Assembly (NCBI RefSeq): GCF_038725785.1
Contig: NZ_CP109796.1
Coordinates: 1,860,001-1,924,000, forward strand
DNA from: Termitidicoccus mucosus
Lineage (GTDB): Bacteria; Verrucomicrobiota; Verrucomicrobiia; Opitutales; Opitutaceae
Direction: 5' to 3'
Length of the DNA: 64,000 nt
The notes under the pieces were generated by a model, which was not told the DNA's origin, ran no database searches, and saw nothing but the letters and a program-made list of their open reading frames with translations. Of the stretch, positions 23,857 through 33,931 are shown in pieces (within the stretch, counting starts at the first letter, position 1; every line of letters starts with the position of its first letter). Made by a program: the position numbers and the translations under genes.

Positions 23857-26535
23857 ATGAAAATATTTTTTCAAATCTCATTGTTGGCACTTGTCTCCCT
23901 TGGATTCTCCACGGGACTCTCCGGGGAAGCAATGCCGGTGCCATTGCGGTTCCGCTCAAGCAGAGCTCCCTCCGGTGCCGCGGTGGGCGCCAATCGAGAG
24001 ATTGAGAAAATTGTAATAAAGAACAATGCGGAATTGCCAACCGCCGTGCTTGCCCAGACGGTGGGGGAGGAATTCTCGCTGGGATTCTGGATCCGCGTGG
24101 AATCGGAGGGACTTCTCACGCAGTCCGGCGGTTGGACGGACAGGGTTCCGCTGACCGTCCTCGTGGCCAGTTCCGCGGATAACAAGGAGCGTTTGGTGAT
24201 TCGGTTGCCGCAGGGCCGTGTATCGGTCGCCTCCACGACGGGCAGGGATTGGCCGGTCATGAACTCGTCCGGTCGGATTGAGGCGGATCAATGGTATCAT
24301 GTTGTGCTGACCCGCTCCGGTGCGCTTACGAGGCTATATATTAACGGCGCATTGGACTCGACCTCGGAATCACTTCCGCGGCTCACGAATATATCGAACA
24401 TAATGTTCGGACGCTTTGGCTCGATGAGGCATTTTGATGGGACGATGATCGCCCCACGTGCTTATGCCGGCGCATTGAGTGATGCCGAAATAAAGGCGCT
24501 TGCCGACGCTCGTCCTGCAGAGATCGGTGGTGCCCCGGTGGGGGTGACGCAGGCTGGCTCTGTAGTCACGTTTGGCCGTTATCCGGCAATGCGGGTGGCG
24601 GATGGCGAGCTGCACCCGTTGATTGACCAGTTGCATTTGAGTGCGACGGTTGTGCATTGGCGGGGAAAACAGGCGAAGGATTTGTTTATATGCGGCCTGC
24701 ATCCGAACTATTTCGGGGGGCGTCCGGCGTATTTTCAACAACAGGGCGTGGACCATCGCGGACTTCCGTTTTATGATGAGGGCACGACGATCCGAGGATT
24801 GCCTGGCACCGAGTTTTTTTCAGTCGTGCGCGACGACGGCCGGGAAGAGTTATTTGCAAAGGGCGTTGGCACACCGCATGGCGACAATAACCTGGTGAGT
24901 TATACAAGGAACGCGGCGCCGGGAACACTTGAGTTTGGCGCGGCTCGCAATGTGACGATTGATGGACGTTCTTTTGAGCATGCGTTTGGCAAACAGATCG
25001 GTGGATGGTGGGTGGGCAATATCGATGATGATGGTGTTCCCGACATGCTTGTGGCGACAATCAAGCCGGATGGCAGCAATTACTGGCCCGACGGAGAGGG
25101 AATGTGGGGCGGGGTTGAGCGCAAAAACAGCGGCAAGGGCCGTGGCTACGATGTGCAAGGCGAGTGGCTTGGCGATCGGCGCACGAGCATATTATATTGG
25201 GCAAAGGGCAAGATCGATTCCCAAGGGCATCTCGTGTTTGCGGACAAAAAGCCGGTGCATTACGGGCAGATCGGCTTCGAGGTGCAATGGAGGGCAGGCG
25301 AGCGGGAACGCGCCCTGGCATGCGTGAAGATAGGAGGCCGCCCGGTTATCCTGCACACGGGCAGCCTGGATCGCATTTTGGCTCTGCCGGTCGTGTTCAG
25401 TAACGATGAGTTGATCGTGGAGGCATCCAGAACGCTTTTGGAGAACGGCGCTTCGCTGCATGAAACTTATTTTGTGCACTCGATTTCCGTGCTTGAGGAG
25501 AAAGCCGACGGCACATTGCGCCTGATACTCGATGGGAACCCCGGACGCTTGGTGGTGCTTGAGGGGAAGCAGATCGGCGAATTTCGTGAAACAGGCTCGT
25601 TGATGATGCAAGGTGGACCGCTGGCCGTGGACACACTCGGGACGCCGTCGCGATATGACTGGGATGGGGACGGTTTCCCTGATCTTATAATCGGCGATTC
25701 ATCGGGGTGGCTGACGTTTTGGAGAGGCACCAAAGACTCGTCGGTTTACCACGCTGGAATTTTCATGATATCAGGCGGCGAGGTCGTTCACCATCAAGCG
25801 GGCTTGACCGGATCAATACAGGGACCAAATGAGAAGCGCTGGGGATATCTACAGCCGACAGTTGGGGATTGGGACGGCGATGGAAAAGCCGAAATTATCA
25901 CCAATGATATCTTTGGCGTGCTGACACTGTATGGAGCAACGAGCAAACCGTCCGATCTGACAGCACCGTCCATATTCAAGAAAGATGGAAGAACCTATCA
26001 AACAGCCTGGCGCTCGCGTCCGGCGATCATTCCCGCCGAAATGAATTTTGCCGAAAGCGGCATGCCGACGCTTCTGCACATGGACTGGGACGGCGATCTG
26101 GCGGTTGCGATTCCTGATGCGCAAGGATCACTCGATGTCGCGCGAGTCGAGAAACTGGCCTACAGGGACGGCAAGCCGATTGTGCTCTGTGGTCCTTGCG
26201 GCTCATGGGGTCGCGCCGAGCTGAGTGTGACCGACTGGAATGGTGACGGGAAATGGGACATTGTGTTTGGCACAATACGAGGAAACCAACGCTTTTATTC
26301 AAAGGATCGCGGACCGGGTGCATCGCCATATTGGCTTGAGAATGTGGGCACCAACGAAAAACCAGTGTTTGCGGAAGCGAGGCCGGTCAGACTCAAGGAT
26401 GGCAAACACATGGACTTCGGTATTCACACTGCAGCCGCGTATCCGACGGATCTCGATAATGATGGCATGCCTGATCTCATTGTGGGCGCTGAAGATGGGA
26501 AAATCTACCGGTTTTTTAGATCAGACTTGGAGTGA
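23857..26535 (+). CDS. Secreted LamG-like plus FG-GAP/VCBS propeller protein
   Basis: 892 residues from MKIFFQIS. Signal peptide about 1-26. Residues about 45-225 form a concanavalin/LamG-type sandwich (FSLGFWIRVES, RIEADQWYHVVLTRSG, LYINGALDSTSE). The rest contains calcium-binding FG-GAP-type repeats with DxDxDG loops near residues 387 (NIDDDGVPD), 600 (DWDGDGFPD), 670 (DWDGDGKAE), 791 (DWNGDGKWD) and 865 (DLDNDGMPD), so a beta-propeller is likely. No catalytic motif is visible; carbohydrate binding at the surface is the natural guess. It lies 25 bp after the receptor gene and shares its lower GC. Confidence 0.8.
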   Translation: MKIFFQISLLALVSLGFSTGLSGEAMPVPLRFRSSRAPSGAAVGANREIEKIVIKNNAELPTAVLAQTVGEEFSLGFWIRVESEGLLTQSGGWTDRVPLTVLVASSADNKERLVIRLPQGRVSVASTTGRDWPVMNSSGRIEADQWYHVVLTRSGALTRLYINGALDSTSESLPRLTNISNIMFGRFGSMRHFDGTMIAPRAYAGALSDAEIKALADARPAEIGGAPVGVTQAGSVVTFGRYPAMRVADGELHPLIDQLHLSATVVHWRGKQAKDLFICGLHPNYFGGRPAYFQQQGVDHRGLPFYDEGTTIRGLPGTEFFSVVRDDGREELFAKGVGTPHGDNNLVSYTRNAAPGTLEFGAARNVTIDGRSFEHAFGKQIGGWWVGNIDDDGVPDMLVATIKPDGSNYWPDGEGMWGGVERKNSGKGRGYDVQGEWLGDRRTSILYWAKGKIDSQGHLVFADKKPVHYGQIGFEVQWRAGERERALACVKIGGRPVILHTGSLDRILALPVVFSNDELIVEASRTLLENGASLHETYFVHSISVLEEKADGTLRLILDGNPGRLVVLEGKQIGEFRETGSLMMQGGPLAVDTLGTPSRYDWDGDGFPDLIIGDSSGWLTFWRGTKDSSVYHAGIFMISGGEVVHHQAGLTGSIQGPNEKRWGYLQPTVGDWDGDGKAEIITNDIFGVLTLYGATSKPSDLTAPSIFKKDGRTYQTAWRSRPAIIPAEMNFAESGMPTLLHMDWDGDLAVAIPDAQGSLDVARVEKLAYRDGKPIVLCGPCGSWGRAELSVTDWNGDGKWDIVFGTIRGNQRFYSKDRGPGASPYWLENVGTNEKPVFAEARPVRLKDGKHMDFGIHTAAAYPTDLDNDGMPDLIVGAEDGKIYRFFRSDLE

Positions 26536-26585
26536 GCATGCGTGCTCTGGACGGACGAAAATCGTAACTCACATATTTAATAATC

Positions 26586-29500
26586 ATGAAAAAACTGCTG
26601 CCCCTGCTTACGACCATATTTTTCACCTTGACGTTTTTGCACAATGCCAATGCTGCCGATGAATATATATGGACTCCCACCATGAATCAGAGCGGTACCG
26701 TTGGAGGCTCCGGTATTTGGAACTACAACAATCAGACATGGTGGAATATCGAGTCCGGCACCACGGAGGCCCGAGGAACGGCCACCAATCCGTTTGGAAA
26801 AACTGACGGCTCTATAATCAATTTTTATGGCAGCGGCACGATTGCAAAGATATTCGCCGTGTATTTTGGCGATGGAATCAACCCGACCACCAATACGCTG
26901 AAGTTTCATGACGGCAGCAATTATGTGATCTCCGCCACAAACGCCACATTCCTGACCGGTGCCGGCGACCTCATCATGGATGTCTCCAGCGCGGGGACGC
27001 TTGGGTTGGAGGGAGTCGCAAGCAACGCACCGTTTTGGCTTCGTTTTGGCGGGACTTCCGCCGACGCACAATCTGGGCGTTATATTCTTCAGGGGGGAGG
27101 GGTGGTAAATGGAAATGCACATTTTCGGCCGCGGGCAAACAATGCATGGGCGCAGTGGATAATTCGAGGCGATACCACGGTGAACATGGCGACCGATTCG
27201 CGTCTGGACTCGGTCAATCATCTGGGACGCATTTCAATCGAGAGTGGCACCCTGAATATACGAGGTGCATTGATCAATGCCGGCTACAACACCGCATCCG
27301 AAACTCCCGATTCGGCGCATGGATATGGGATTGCCATCGGTGCGGCTGCCGGAACCGGGCAGGGCGCGGTCACTATTGCAAGTGGCTCGGTATTGGCATT
27401 GGGCGACCCCCGGGCTGAGGGAGCGGGATTTGGCGGCATTGTGTTTGGCACCGAAAGCACCCATCAAGGGGGCGTGCTGAACCTGAACGGAGGCACGCTT
27501 GAGGTTTCCAATATCCGTTCCAATACAGACAACGATACACTGAATCTTTCCGGCGGCACCATCAACGTCTCGACCAGACTTTCTGGCGCCACCGCCTACG
27601 GCGAGGCGACGGACGCGCAACTCCAGTCGCGGCTGGATCATTTCATCACCGGCTTCTCCGGCTCGGGCGAAAATTATATCAACCTCGTCAGCGGCTACAC
27701 CACCTTCGATTTGAGCGCGGTTGATATAGGCAGAACCAACGGCACGGCGACGATTGACTCCGCGATCCGCGGGCCGGGCGAGCTGAGAATGAGCGGCACC
27801 AACCGCACGCTCGTGCTCAGGGGGACGAACTCCTACGCGAAAACCACCGTGCTCAGCGGCACGGTCGTCGGAGACAGCGACAGTCTGCCGATGAACATAC
27901 AAAGAAACATGGCGGGCACCGTGGTGTTCGACCAGGATTTCGACGGCTCCTACTCCGGCACCTTGATGGGCGCGGGTGGTTTTGTGAAAAAGGGAGGCGG
28001 CACGCTCGCCATCCGCATCTCAGGCACGGACACCGTTCAAGGCCCCATGCAAATCGAGGGCGGCACGGTGGAACTGACCAACCTCGCCGCCAGCTTCACA
28101 AAAAACGTGACCAACAACGCCACGCTCGTGTTCAACCCGTCCGCCACCGGCACCTACGCCGGCGTCATCAGCGGCTCCGGCGCGCTGGTGAAAAAAGGCG
28201 CCGCCATGCTATCGCTCACGGGAAACAATTCATACAGCGGCGACACGCGCGTGGAGGCCGGCGCGCTAGAGGGAAATATCAATTCGATAAAGGGTGATTT
28301 ATATATCGCCACCGACGCTTATGTTGATCTGCGCCAGGTGAGCGGCGGCGTGAACGAGACCTTTTCCGGCAACCTCTCCGGCTCCGGCACGCTCAGGAAA
28401 TGGCTGGCCGGCCTCACCACCCTCACCGGCTCCAACGCCGCCTTCACCGGCATCCTCTACGTCGTCAGCGGCACGCTCGTCGGCAACACCGACAGCCTCG
28501 TCGGCAACATCCAGCGCAACGCCGCCGGCGGCGTGGTCTTCGACCAGGATTTCGATGGGGCGTATTCCGGCACGTTCATCAACCACGGCACCATCATCAA
28601 GCGCGGCGTCGGCACCGTCGTGGTGTCCTCCAGCGCCAACGGCAATCCCACGGTGAACGTCGAGGGCGGCGCGCTGCTGGCCGTCGGGAGCGGCGCGTAT
28701 CTGGGCGGGGGCATCACGACCGTGAAGGCGGGCGCGACAGCCGGTGGAAACGGAAAATTTTCCACCCTGACCGCCAGCGCCGGCGCGGCCGTGCAGGTCG
28801 GCCCGGACAACTCTGCCGCGCCGGAGACGCTCACCATCTCCACCCGCCTCACCACCGGCTCCGCCGCGATGCGCTTCGACTTGTTCGCGGGCGACCAAAG
28901 CGATTATATAAACGCCACCGCCCTCACCAACAACGGCGGCAACATCATTGACATCGGCGCCTTCGCCACCGGCACCTTCAAGCTCGGCTCCGCCGCCACC
29001 GGCACGCTCGCCGCCAATAGCAAATTGTATATTGACGGTTTCGAGGCCGTCCCCGGTGCGCGCCGCAACGGTGCTTTGTCCAACAATTCCGGCCTGCAAC
29101 TCGTCACCACCCAAGGCAACAACATCGTCTCCACCTGGCGCGGCGCGGCCTCCGGCACGTGGGACCCCACGCAGGCCAACTGGGCCGGCGACGCCCCCGG
29201 CCTCTTCGCGATGGGCGACCATGCCGTCCTCGACGACACCATCGCCGCCGGCCCGCGCTCCATCTCCGTCGCCGCGCCCGGCGTCACCGTATCCGACCTC
29301 ACCGTCACCGGCACCGGCGCCTATACCCTCGCCGGCGCCGGCATCACCGCCGACGCCGCTTCCGCCACCGGCCTCGCCGGCGCGACCGGACGCCTCATCA
29401 AGACCGACTCCGGCACGCTCACCCTCGCCAACGCCGCCAACGATTTCCGCGGCGGCGTCTCCCTCGGCGGCGGCGTCCTCGCGCTGGGCGCGGGCGTGTC

Positions 29501-32500
29501 ACTCGGCTCCGGCACGCTCGCCGTCACCGCCGCGAACACCACGCTGCGCGCGACCGGCGGCAACACGCTCCCCAACGCGATCGCACTGTCAACAAACGGC
29601 CTGACGGTTGACACCGGCGCGAACATTTTCGCGCTCACCGGCAACATTACCGGTGCGGCGAAAATCACCAAGACCGGCGCGGGCGAACTCGCGCTTTCGG
29701 GAAATAATAATTTTGCCGGCGTGGACCTCGCCTCCGGCACGCTCGCCGTCGCCAACGCCGCCGCGGCGGGAAGCACGCTCAAGGCCGACGGCGCCGGCGG
29801 CGCCCTGCGCTTTGCCGCCGACGGCATCGCGCTCGCCAGCGCCATTGACCTTTCGGCCAACGGCCTGTCCGTCGGCACCGGCACTTTCGCGGCCACGCTC
29901 GCGGGCGCGCTCAGCGGCTCCGGCTCGCTCGACAAAACCGGCTCCGGCACCCTCGCGCTCACGGCGGACAACAGCGCCTTCACCGGCGCGGTCGCGGTGC
30001 GGGAAGGCGCGCTGCAAATCGCCTCGCTGAACAACCTCGGCTCCGGCGCCGGCGCGCTCGACATCGCCTCCGGCGCGACGCTCACACTCAGCCAGGCCGC
30101 GCCCGGCGGCGCCACCCTCGCCCGCGCGCTCGCGGGCGGCGGACGCCTCGACATCGCGCTCGCCGCCGGCGCGGACAAATTTGCCTTCGCCGCCACCGCC
30201 AACTCCGCGTTCACCGGCACCGTCGCGCTCGGGCGCGGCACGCTCGACCTCGACGCCGCCAACCTCGGCGCGCTGTCGCGCGCCACGCTCTCGCTGTCCG
30301 GCGGCGCCACCGGCGCCGTCACCGCCACCGGAAGCGCCGGCGGCCTGGCCATGGACGGCGGCCTGTTGAAAATCGAAATGAACGCCGCCGGCGACGCGCC
30401 CCAAAATTTGCTTTCGGTCGGCAGCCTCGCCATCTCGTCGGGCACCGTCGCGCTCAACCTCGCCGCGCTCGACGGCGCGCCGGTTGTCAACCCGGGCAGC
30501 CCGCATCTGTTCGACCGGACGCAAGTCTCCTCCATCCGCCTCGTCGCCGCCGGCGCCGTGTCGGGCACCGACGCGCGCCTCGAACTCGTGAAACCCGACG
30601 GCTCCGCCTTCGCGCTCCCCGTGCGCGTGGACGTGAGCCAGGCTGGCGCCGCCGGCGCGGAGACGGTCGGCAAGGCCGATTACAACTACATCGCACAAGC
30701 CGCCGAGGGCGGCCTCTACCTCGGCTCCGGCCTCACGCAGGTCGAAATTTTTGAAAGCAAAACCCTCCTGCTCGACAACACCGGCGCCGCCGGCTCCGAC
30801 TTCCAGGCTCGGCTCACCGGCGCGGGCGGCGTCGAAATCCGCGCCACCGGCACCGTCACGCTCTCCCACGCGGACAACGACTTCGCCGGCCCCGCCCTGC
30901 TCGCCTCCGGCGCCCTCAAAGTCACCCGCGAAAACGCCCTCGCCTCCAGCGCGGCGGTGACGCTCGCCGGCGGCTCGCTCCTCGACGCCACCGACCTTTC
31001 GCAGGAACTCGCCAACCTCTCCGGCGCCGGCGGCATCCTCATCGGCACCGGCACGCTCACGCTGCGCTCCACGGCGGACACCGCCTATGACGGCGTGATC
31101 CAATCCGCCACCGGCGCGCGCATCATCAAGACCGGCGCGGCGGACATCCGGCTCGGCGGCGACAACGCCCTCTCCGGCTTCGTCGAGGTGCGCGAGGGCC
31201 TGCTGCACGTCGTTGACCGCGGCTCCTACAGCGATGTTGACATCACCATCAACACCGGCGCGACGCTCGCGCTGGAGGGTTTTTCGGGACGCGATTTATC
31301 CGCGGCCATCGCCGGCGGCGGCACGCTCGCGCTCATTAACAGCAGCGTGCGCCTCGGCGCGGCCAACACGCTCGCCGCCGTCGCGCTGCAAGACAACGCC
31401 CATGCGCAAATCGCCAACGTCGGGGCGCTGGGCGGGACGGCATCTACCGTGTCCGTCTCAGGCGGCTCGGTGCTGGAACTGCTGTCGCCCGACTCGGGCA
31501 CCATGATCGTGGCCGCCGCCACCGTGGTGGTGGACGGCGGGAAACTGTTGTTCGGGCAGGACACGGTGCTAAGCGCGGCGAAAACCGTCTCCTTTGTGAA
31601 CCACGGCGCGGTCGGGTTGTCCGGCCCGCTGCAAACGGGCGTCTATACGATCATCACCACCGGCAGCGGCATCACCAGCGACAACCACGAGACGCTCCTG
31701 CCCGACTACAACCCGGCCGAGTTCGGCATGGGCGTGCATCTTTCGCGCGAGGGGAAAACACTCGTGATGGAAGTGTATAACCAGTCCGCGAACCCCGCCA
31801 AGGACGTGGCGCTCGCCTACGACACCGTGCTCGCCTCCGTGAGCGCCGTCCAGTCCCGCATGAGCGAGTCGTTTTTCGCGCCGTTCACCGGGCGTGACAA
31901 GGGAGACCCCGCGCGAGACTTCTGGCTGAAAGGCTTCGGCACCATCGGCGACTACAAACAAACGTCCATGCAAACCGGCTTCACCGACCGCACCCAAGGC
32001 GTGATGGCTGGCTACGACCGCGTGTTCGCCGAAAAAACCCTCCTCGGCGCGTGGGCCGGGATCGCCAGCGGCAGGCTGGAAACCGACAACCACGCCTACG
32101 CCAGCGTTGACCAGCAACTCTTCGGCGCCTACGCCGCCATGAAACTGGGCCGCTGGCACGCGGGGCTCGATGCCTCCGCCGGCTTCGCGCAGGCCGACAC
32201 CAGCCGCCGCGAGCACGTCGGCGCGGCCATCGGCTGCTACGAGGTCGCCGTCGTCTCCGCGGGCGCCGAGCTCGGCTTCACGCTCGGCTCGTGGGAACGC
32301 GGCTCGGCGCGCCCCTCCGCCTCGCTCCACTACATGGGCCTGCGTTACAAAAACCAGCGGGAAAAAGGCGACGGCGCGATGCGTGTGGCGGACTTCTCGC
32401 ACGATTTCTGGCAGAGCTTCGTGAGGCTGCAAGCCACGCAGGGCTTCGACCTGCCTTGGGGCCGCGAGGCGCTGCTGGACGTCTCCGCCGGCTGGCGCCA

Positions 32501-32726
32501 GAACCTCACCGGCGACGCCACTCCGGTGCGCATGGAATACGTCTCGAACCCGGGCGTGTTCATTGACGCCGAGACCGGCGGCTACGTGCGCGGCGCCGCG
32601 GTGCTCGGTCTAGGCCTGCGCACGGCGATCACCCGCTTGATGTCGCTCGCCCTCGCCTACGATTTCGAGGTCGCCGCCGCCCGCCAGCGCCACACCGCCA
32701 GCCTCACCGCCCGTTGGAACTGGTAG
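26586..32726 (+). CDS. Giant autotransporter with beta-strand-repeat passenger (2046 residues)
   Basis: Signal peptide 1-23 (FLHNANA). The passenger to about residue 1740 is a Gly/Ala/Thr-rich beta-helix with many autotransporter-associated repeats of the type GSGxLxKxGxGTLxLxGxNxxxG, for example near nt 28180, 29650, 29940 and 31130. Two copies of VVFDQDFDGxYSGT (near nt 27925 and 28540) form a longer internal repeat. Residues about 1740-2046 are the autotransporter barrel (ARDFWLKGFGTIGDYK onward), ending in TARWNW. It would be exported by type V secretion and stay at the cell surface. The first 330 codons have lower GC (50% at 26881-26940 by count) than the rest (77% at 29941-30000), as in a mosaic gene. 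Confidence 0.9.
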   Translation: MKKLLPLLTTIFFTLTFLHNANAADEYIWTPTMNQSGTVGGSGIWNYNNQTWWNIESGTTEARGTATNPFGKTDGSIINFYGSGTIAKIFAVYFGDGINPTTNTLKFHDGSNYVISATNATFLTGAGDLIMDVSSAGTLGLEGVASNAPFWLRFGGTSADAQSGRYILQGGGVVNGNAHFRPRANNAWAQWIIRGDTTVNMATDSRLDSVNHLGRISIESGTLNIRGALINAGYNTASETPDSAHGYGIAIGAAAGTGQGAVTIASGSVLALGDPRAEGAGFGGIVFGTESTHQGGVLNLNGGTLEVSNIRSNTDNDTLNLSGGTINVSTRLSGATAYGEATDAQLQSRLDHFITGFSGSGENYINLVSGYTTFDLSAVDIGRTNGTATIDSAIRGPGELRMSGTNRTLVLRGTNSYAKTTVLSGTVVGDSDSLPMNIQRNMAGTVVFDQDFDGSYSGTLMGAGGFVKKGGGTLAIRISGTDTVQGPMQIEGGTVELTNLAASFTKNVTNNATLVFNPSATGTYAGVISGSGALVKKGAAMLSLTGNNSYSGDTRVEAGALEGNINSIKGDLYIATDAYVDLRQVSGGVNETFSGNLSGSGTLRKWLAGLTTLTGSNAAFTGILYVVSGTLVGNTDSLVGNIQRNAAGGVVFDQDFDGAYSGTFINHGTIIKRGVGTVVVSSSANGNPTVNVEGGALLAVGSGAYLGGGITTVKAGATAGGNGKFSTLTASAGAAVQVGPDNSAAPETLTISTRLTTGSAAMRFDLFAGDQSDYINATALTNNGGNIIDIGAFATGTFKLGSAATGTLAANSKLYIDGFEAVPGARRNGALSNNSGLQLVTTQGNNIVSTWRGAASGTWDPTQANWAGDAPGLFAMGDHAVLDDTIAAGPRSISVAAPGVTVSDLTVTGTGAYTLAGAGITADAASATGLAGATGRLIKTDSGTLTLANAANDFRGGVSLGGGVLALGAGVSLGSGTLAVTAANTTLRATGGNTLPNAIALSTNGLTVDTGANIFALTGNITGAAKITKTGAGELALSGNNNFAGVDLASGTLAVANAAAAGSTLKADGAGGALRFAADGIALASAIDLSANGLSVGTGTFAATLAGALSGSGSLDKTGSGTLALTADNSAFTGAVAVREGALQIASLNNLGSGAGALDIASGATLTLSQAAPGGATLARALAGGGRLDIALAAGADKFAFAATANSAFTGTVALGRGTLDLDAANLGALSRATLSLSGGATGAVTATGSAGGLAMDGGLLKIEMNAAGDAPQNLLSVGSLAISSGTVALNLAALDGAPVVNPGSPHLFDRTQVSSIRLVAAGAVSGTDARLELVKPDGSAFALPVRVDVSQAGAAGAETVGKADYNYIAQAAEGGLYLGSGLTQVEIFESKTLLLDNTGAAGSDFQARLTGAGGVEIRATGTVTLSHADNDFAGPALLASGALKVTRENALASSAAVTLAGGSLLDATDLSQELANLSGAGGILIGTGTLTLRSTADTAYDGVIQSATGARIIKTGAADIRLGGDNALSGFVEVREGLLHVVDRGSYSDVDITINTGATLALEGFSGRDLSAAIAGGGTLALINSSVRLGAANTLAAVALQDNAHAQIANVGALGGTASTVSVSGGSVLELLSPDSGTMIVAAATVVVDGGKLLFGQDTVLSAAKTVSFVNHGAVGLSGPLQTGVYTIITTGSGITSDNHETLLPDYNPAEFGMGVHLSREGKTLVMEVYNQSANPAKDVALAYDTVLASVSAVQSRMSESFFAPFTGRDKGDPARDFWLKGFGTIGDYKQTSMQTGFTDRTQGVMAGYDRVFAEKTLLGAWAGIASGRLETDNHAYASVDQQLFGAYAAMKLGRWHAGLDASAGFAQADTSRREHVGAAIGCYEVAVVSAGAELGFTLGSWERGSARPSASLHYMGLRYKNQREKGDGAMRVADFSHDFWQSFVRLQATQGFDLPWGREALLDVSAGWRQNLTGDATPVRMEYVSNPGVFIDAETGGYVRGAAVLGLGLRTAITRLMSLALAYDFEVAAARQRHTASLTARWNW

Positions 32727-32835
32727 CGGCGCGTTCCGAACGGGACTCATCCGTTTGGGAAGGACGCCAAAGCCGGGAAGGAGCGCCACGAAATTGCGTT
32801 GCGGAGTTCCGGGACAAATTGTTCGTTCCGCATTC

Positions 32836-33723
32836 ATGACTGAACGTCCGTCGAGTTTCCAAATCTGGTTTCAGGCCGCGCGCCCGCGCACGCTGCCGGC
32901 CGCCGTGGCGCCGGTGCTGGCCGGCTCGGCGCTGGCCTGGCATGACGGCGGATTCCAGGCGGCGGCGGCGTGCGCCTGCCTCGCGTTTGCGCTGCTCATC
33001 CAGATCGGAACCAATTTTGCCAACGACTATTATGACCACAAAAAAGGGGCCGACACCGCCGAGCGCGTCGGCCCCCGGCGCGCCGTGGCGATGGGCTGGG
33101 TGCGGCCCGCGACGATGCGCGCCGCGATGTGGCTGGTGTTCGCCGCGGCGTTTCTGGCCGGCCTCACCCTCCTGCGGTTCGGAGGCTGGCCGCTGCTCGC
33201 CATCGGGGTGACCAGCATCCTGTGCGGCATCGCCTACACCGGCGGCCCCTTCCCGCTCGCCTACAACGGGCTCGGCGATGTGTTTGTGTTTGTGTTTTTC
33301 GGCTTGGTGGCGGTCGGGGCCACTTATTTCGTGCAAACCGGCACGCTCACGCTGGATGCCATGCTCGTCGCCTCGGCGATCGGCCTGCTCTCCGTGAACA
33401 TCCTGCTCGTGAACAATTACCGCGACATGGAAACCGATGCCAAGGCGGGCAAGCGCACGCTGATCGTGCGTTTCGGACGCGGGGTGGCCTGCGTGCAATT
33501 CTGTGTGTCGCTGGCCCTGGCGCTGGGCGTGACGGCCGTGCTGTGGGTGCGGGGATTTTCGGCGTGGGTGATGCTGCCGCTGCTGCTTGCGCCCCTGGCG
33601 GTTTCGCACGCGAGACGGTTGCGCCGCGACACCGGACCGGCGCAGCGGATCGCGCTCCTCGGGGACACCGGAAAACTGCTCGCGCTTTACGCGCTGCTGC
33701 TGGCCGCGGGACTGGCCATGTAG
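32836..33723 (+). CDS. menA: 1,4-dihydroxy-2-naphthoate polyprenyltransferase
   Basis: 295 residues, eight to nine membrane helices. The first prenyl-diphosphate motif is [11 protein letters not shown] (Asn63-Asp67). The second is [17 protein letters not shown] near residue 193. The N-terminal [15 protein letters not shown] is typical of MenA. It attaches the polyprenyl chain to DHNA in menaquinone synthesis at the inner membrane, which implies a menaquinone-based respiratory chain. I chose MTERPS as start because 27 codons upstream are uncharged by homology and GC-biased filler. Last gene on this strand before the convergent GH31 gene. Confidence 0.92.
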   Translation: MTERPSSFQIWFQAARPRTLPAAVAPVLAGSALAWHDGGFQAAAACACLAFALLIQIGTNFANDYYDHKKGADTAERVGPRRAVAMGWVRPATMRAAMWLVFAAAFLAGLTLLRFGGWPLLAIGVTSILCGIAYTGGPFPLAYNGLGDVFVFVFFGLVAVGATYFVQTGTLTLDAMLVASAIGLLSVNILLVNNYRDMETDAKAGKRTLIVRFGRGVACVQFCVSLALALGVTAVLWVRGFSAWVMLPLLLAPLAVSHARRLRRDTGPAQRIALLGDTGKLLALYALLLAAGLAM

Positions 33724-33800
33724 CACGGAGCGCCGGAGTGGCGCCTCTCCATACCGGGCCGTGCCCTGCGAGACCATTTCCCAATGATAATCACCCTTTT

Positions 33801-33885
33801 TCTGGAGGGCCGAGCTCCTGCGAGGCCGTCGCGGTTATACGTGACGTTTTCCGGCGACGGCCTCGCAGGAGCTCGGCCCTCCAGA
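33801..33885. repeat. Perfect 32-bp inverted repeat between convergent genes
   Basis: Arms 33801-33832 and 33854-33885 are exact reverse complements with a 21-nt loop. The wording (GGAGGGCCGAGCTCCTGCGAGG) is split across the arm and belongs to a repeat class that occurs in intergenic regions of related genomes, from general knowledge. Its place between menA and GH31 stop codons allows a bidirectional terminator role. Confidence 0.9.
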
Positions 33886-33931
33886 AGAGTGTATTTCGTT
33901 CGGAATTGGTATGCGGCCCGGCCTCAACCTT

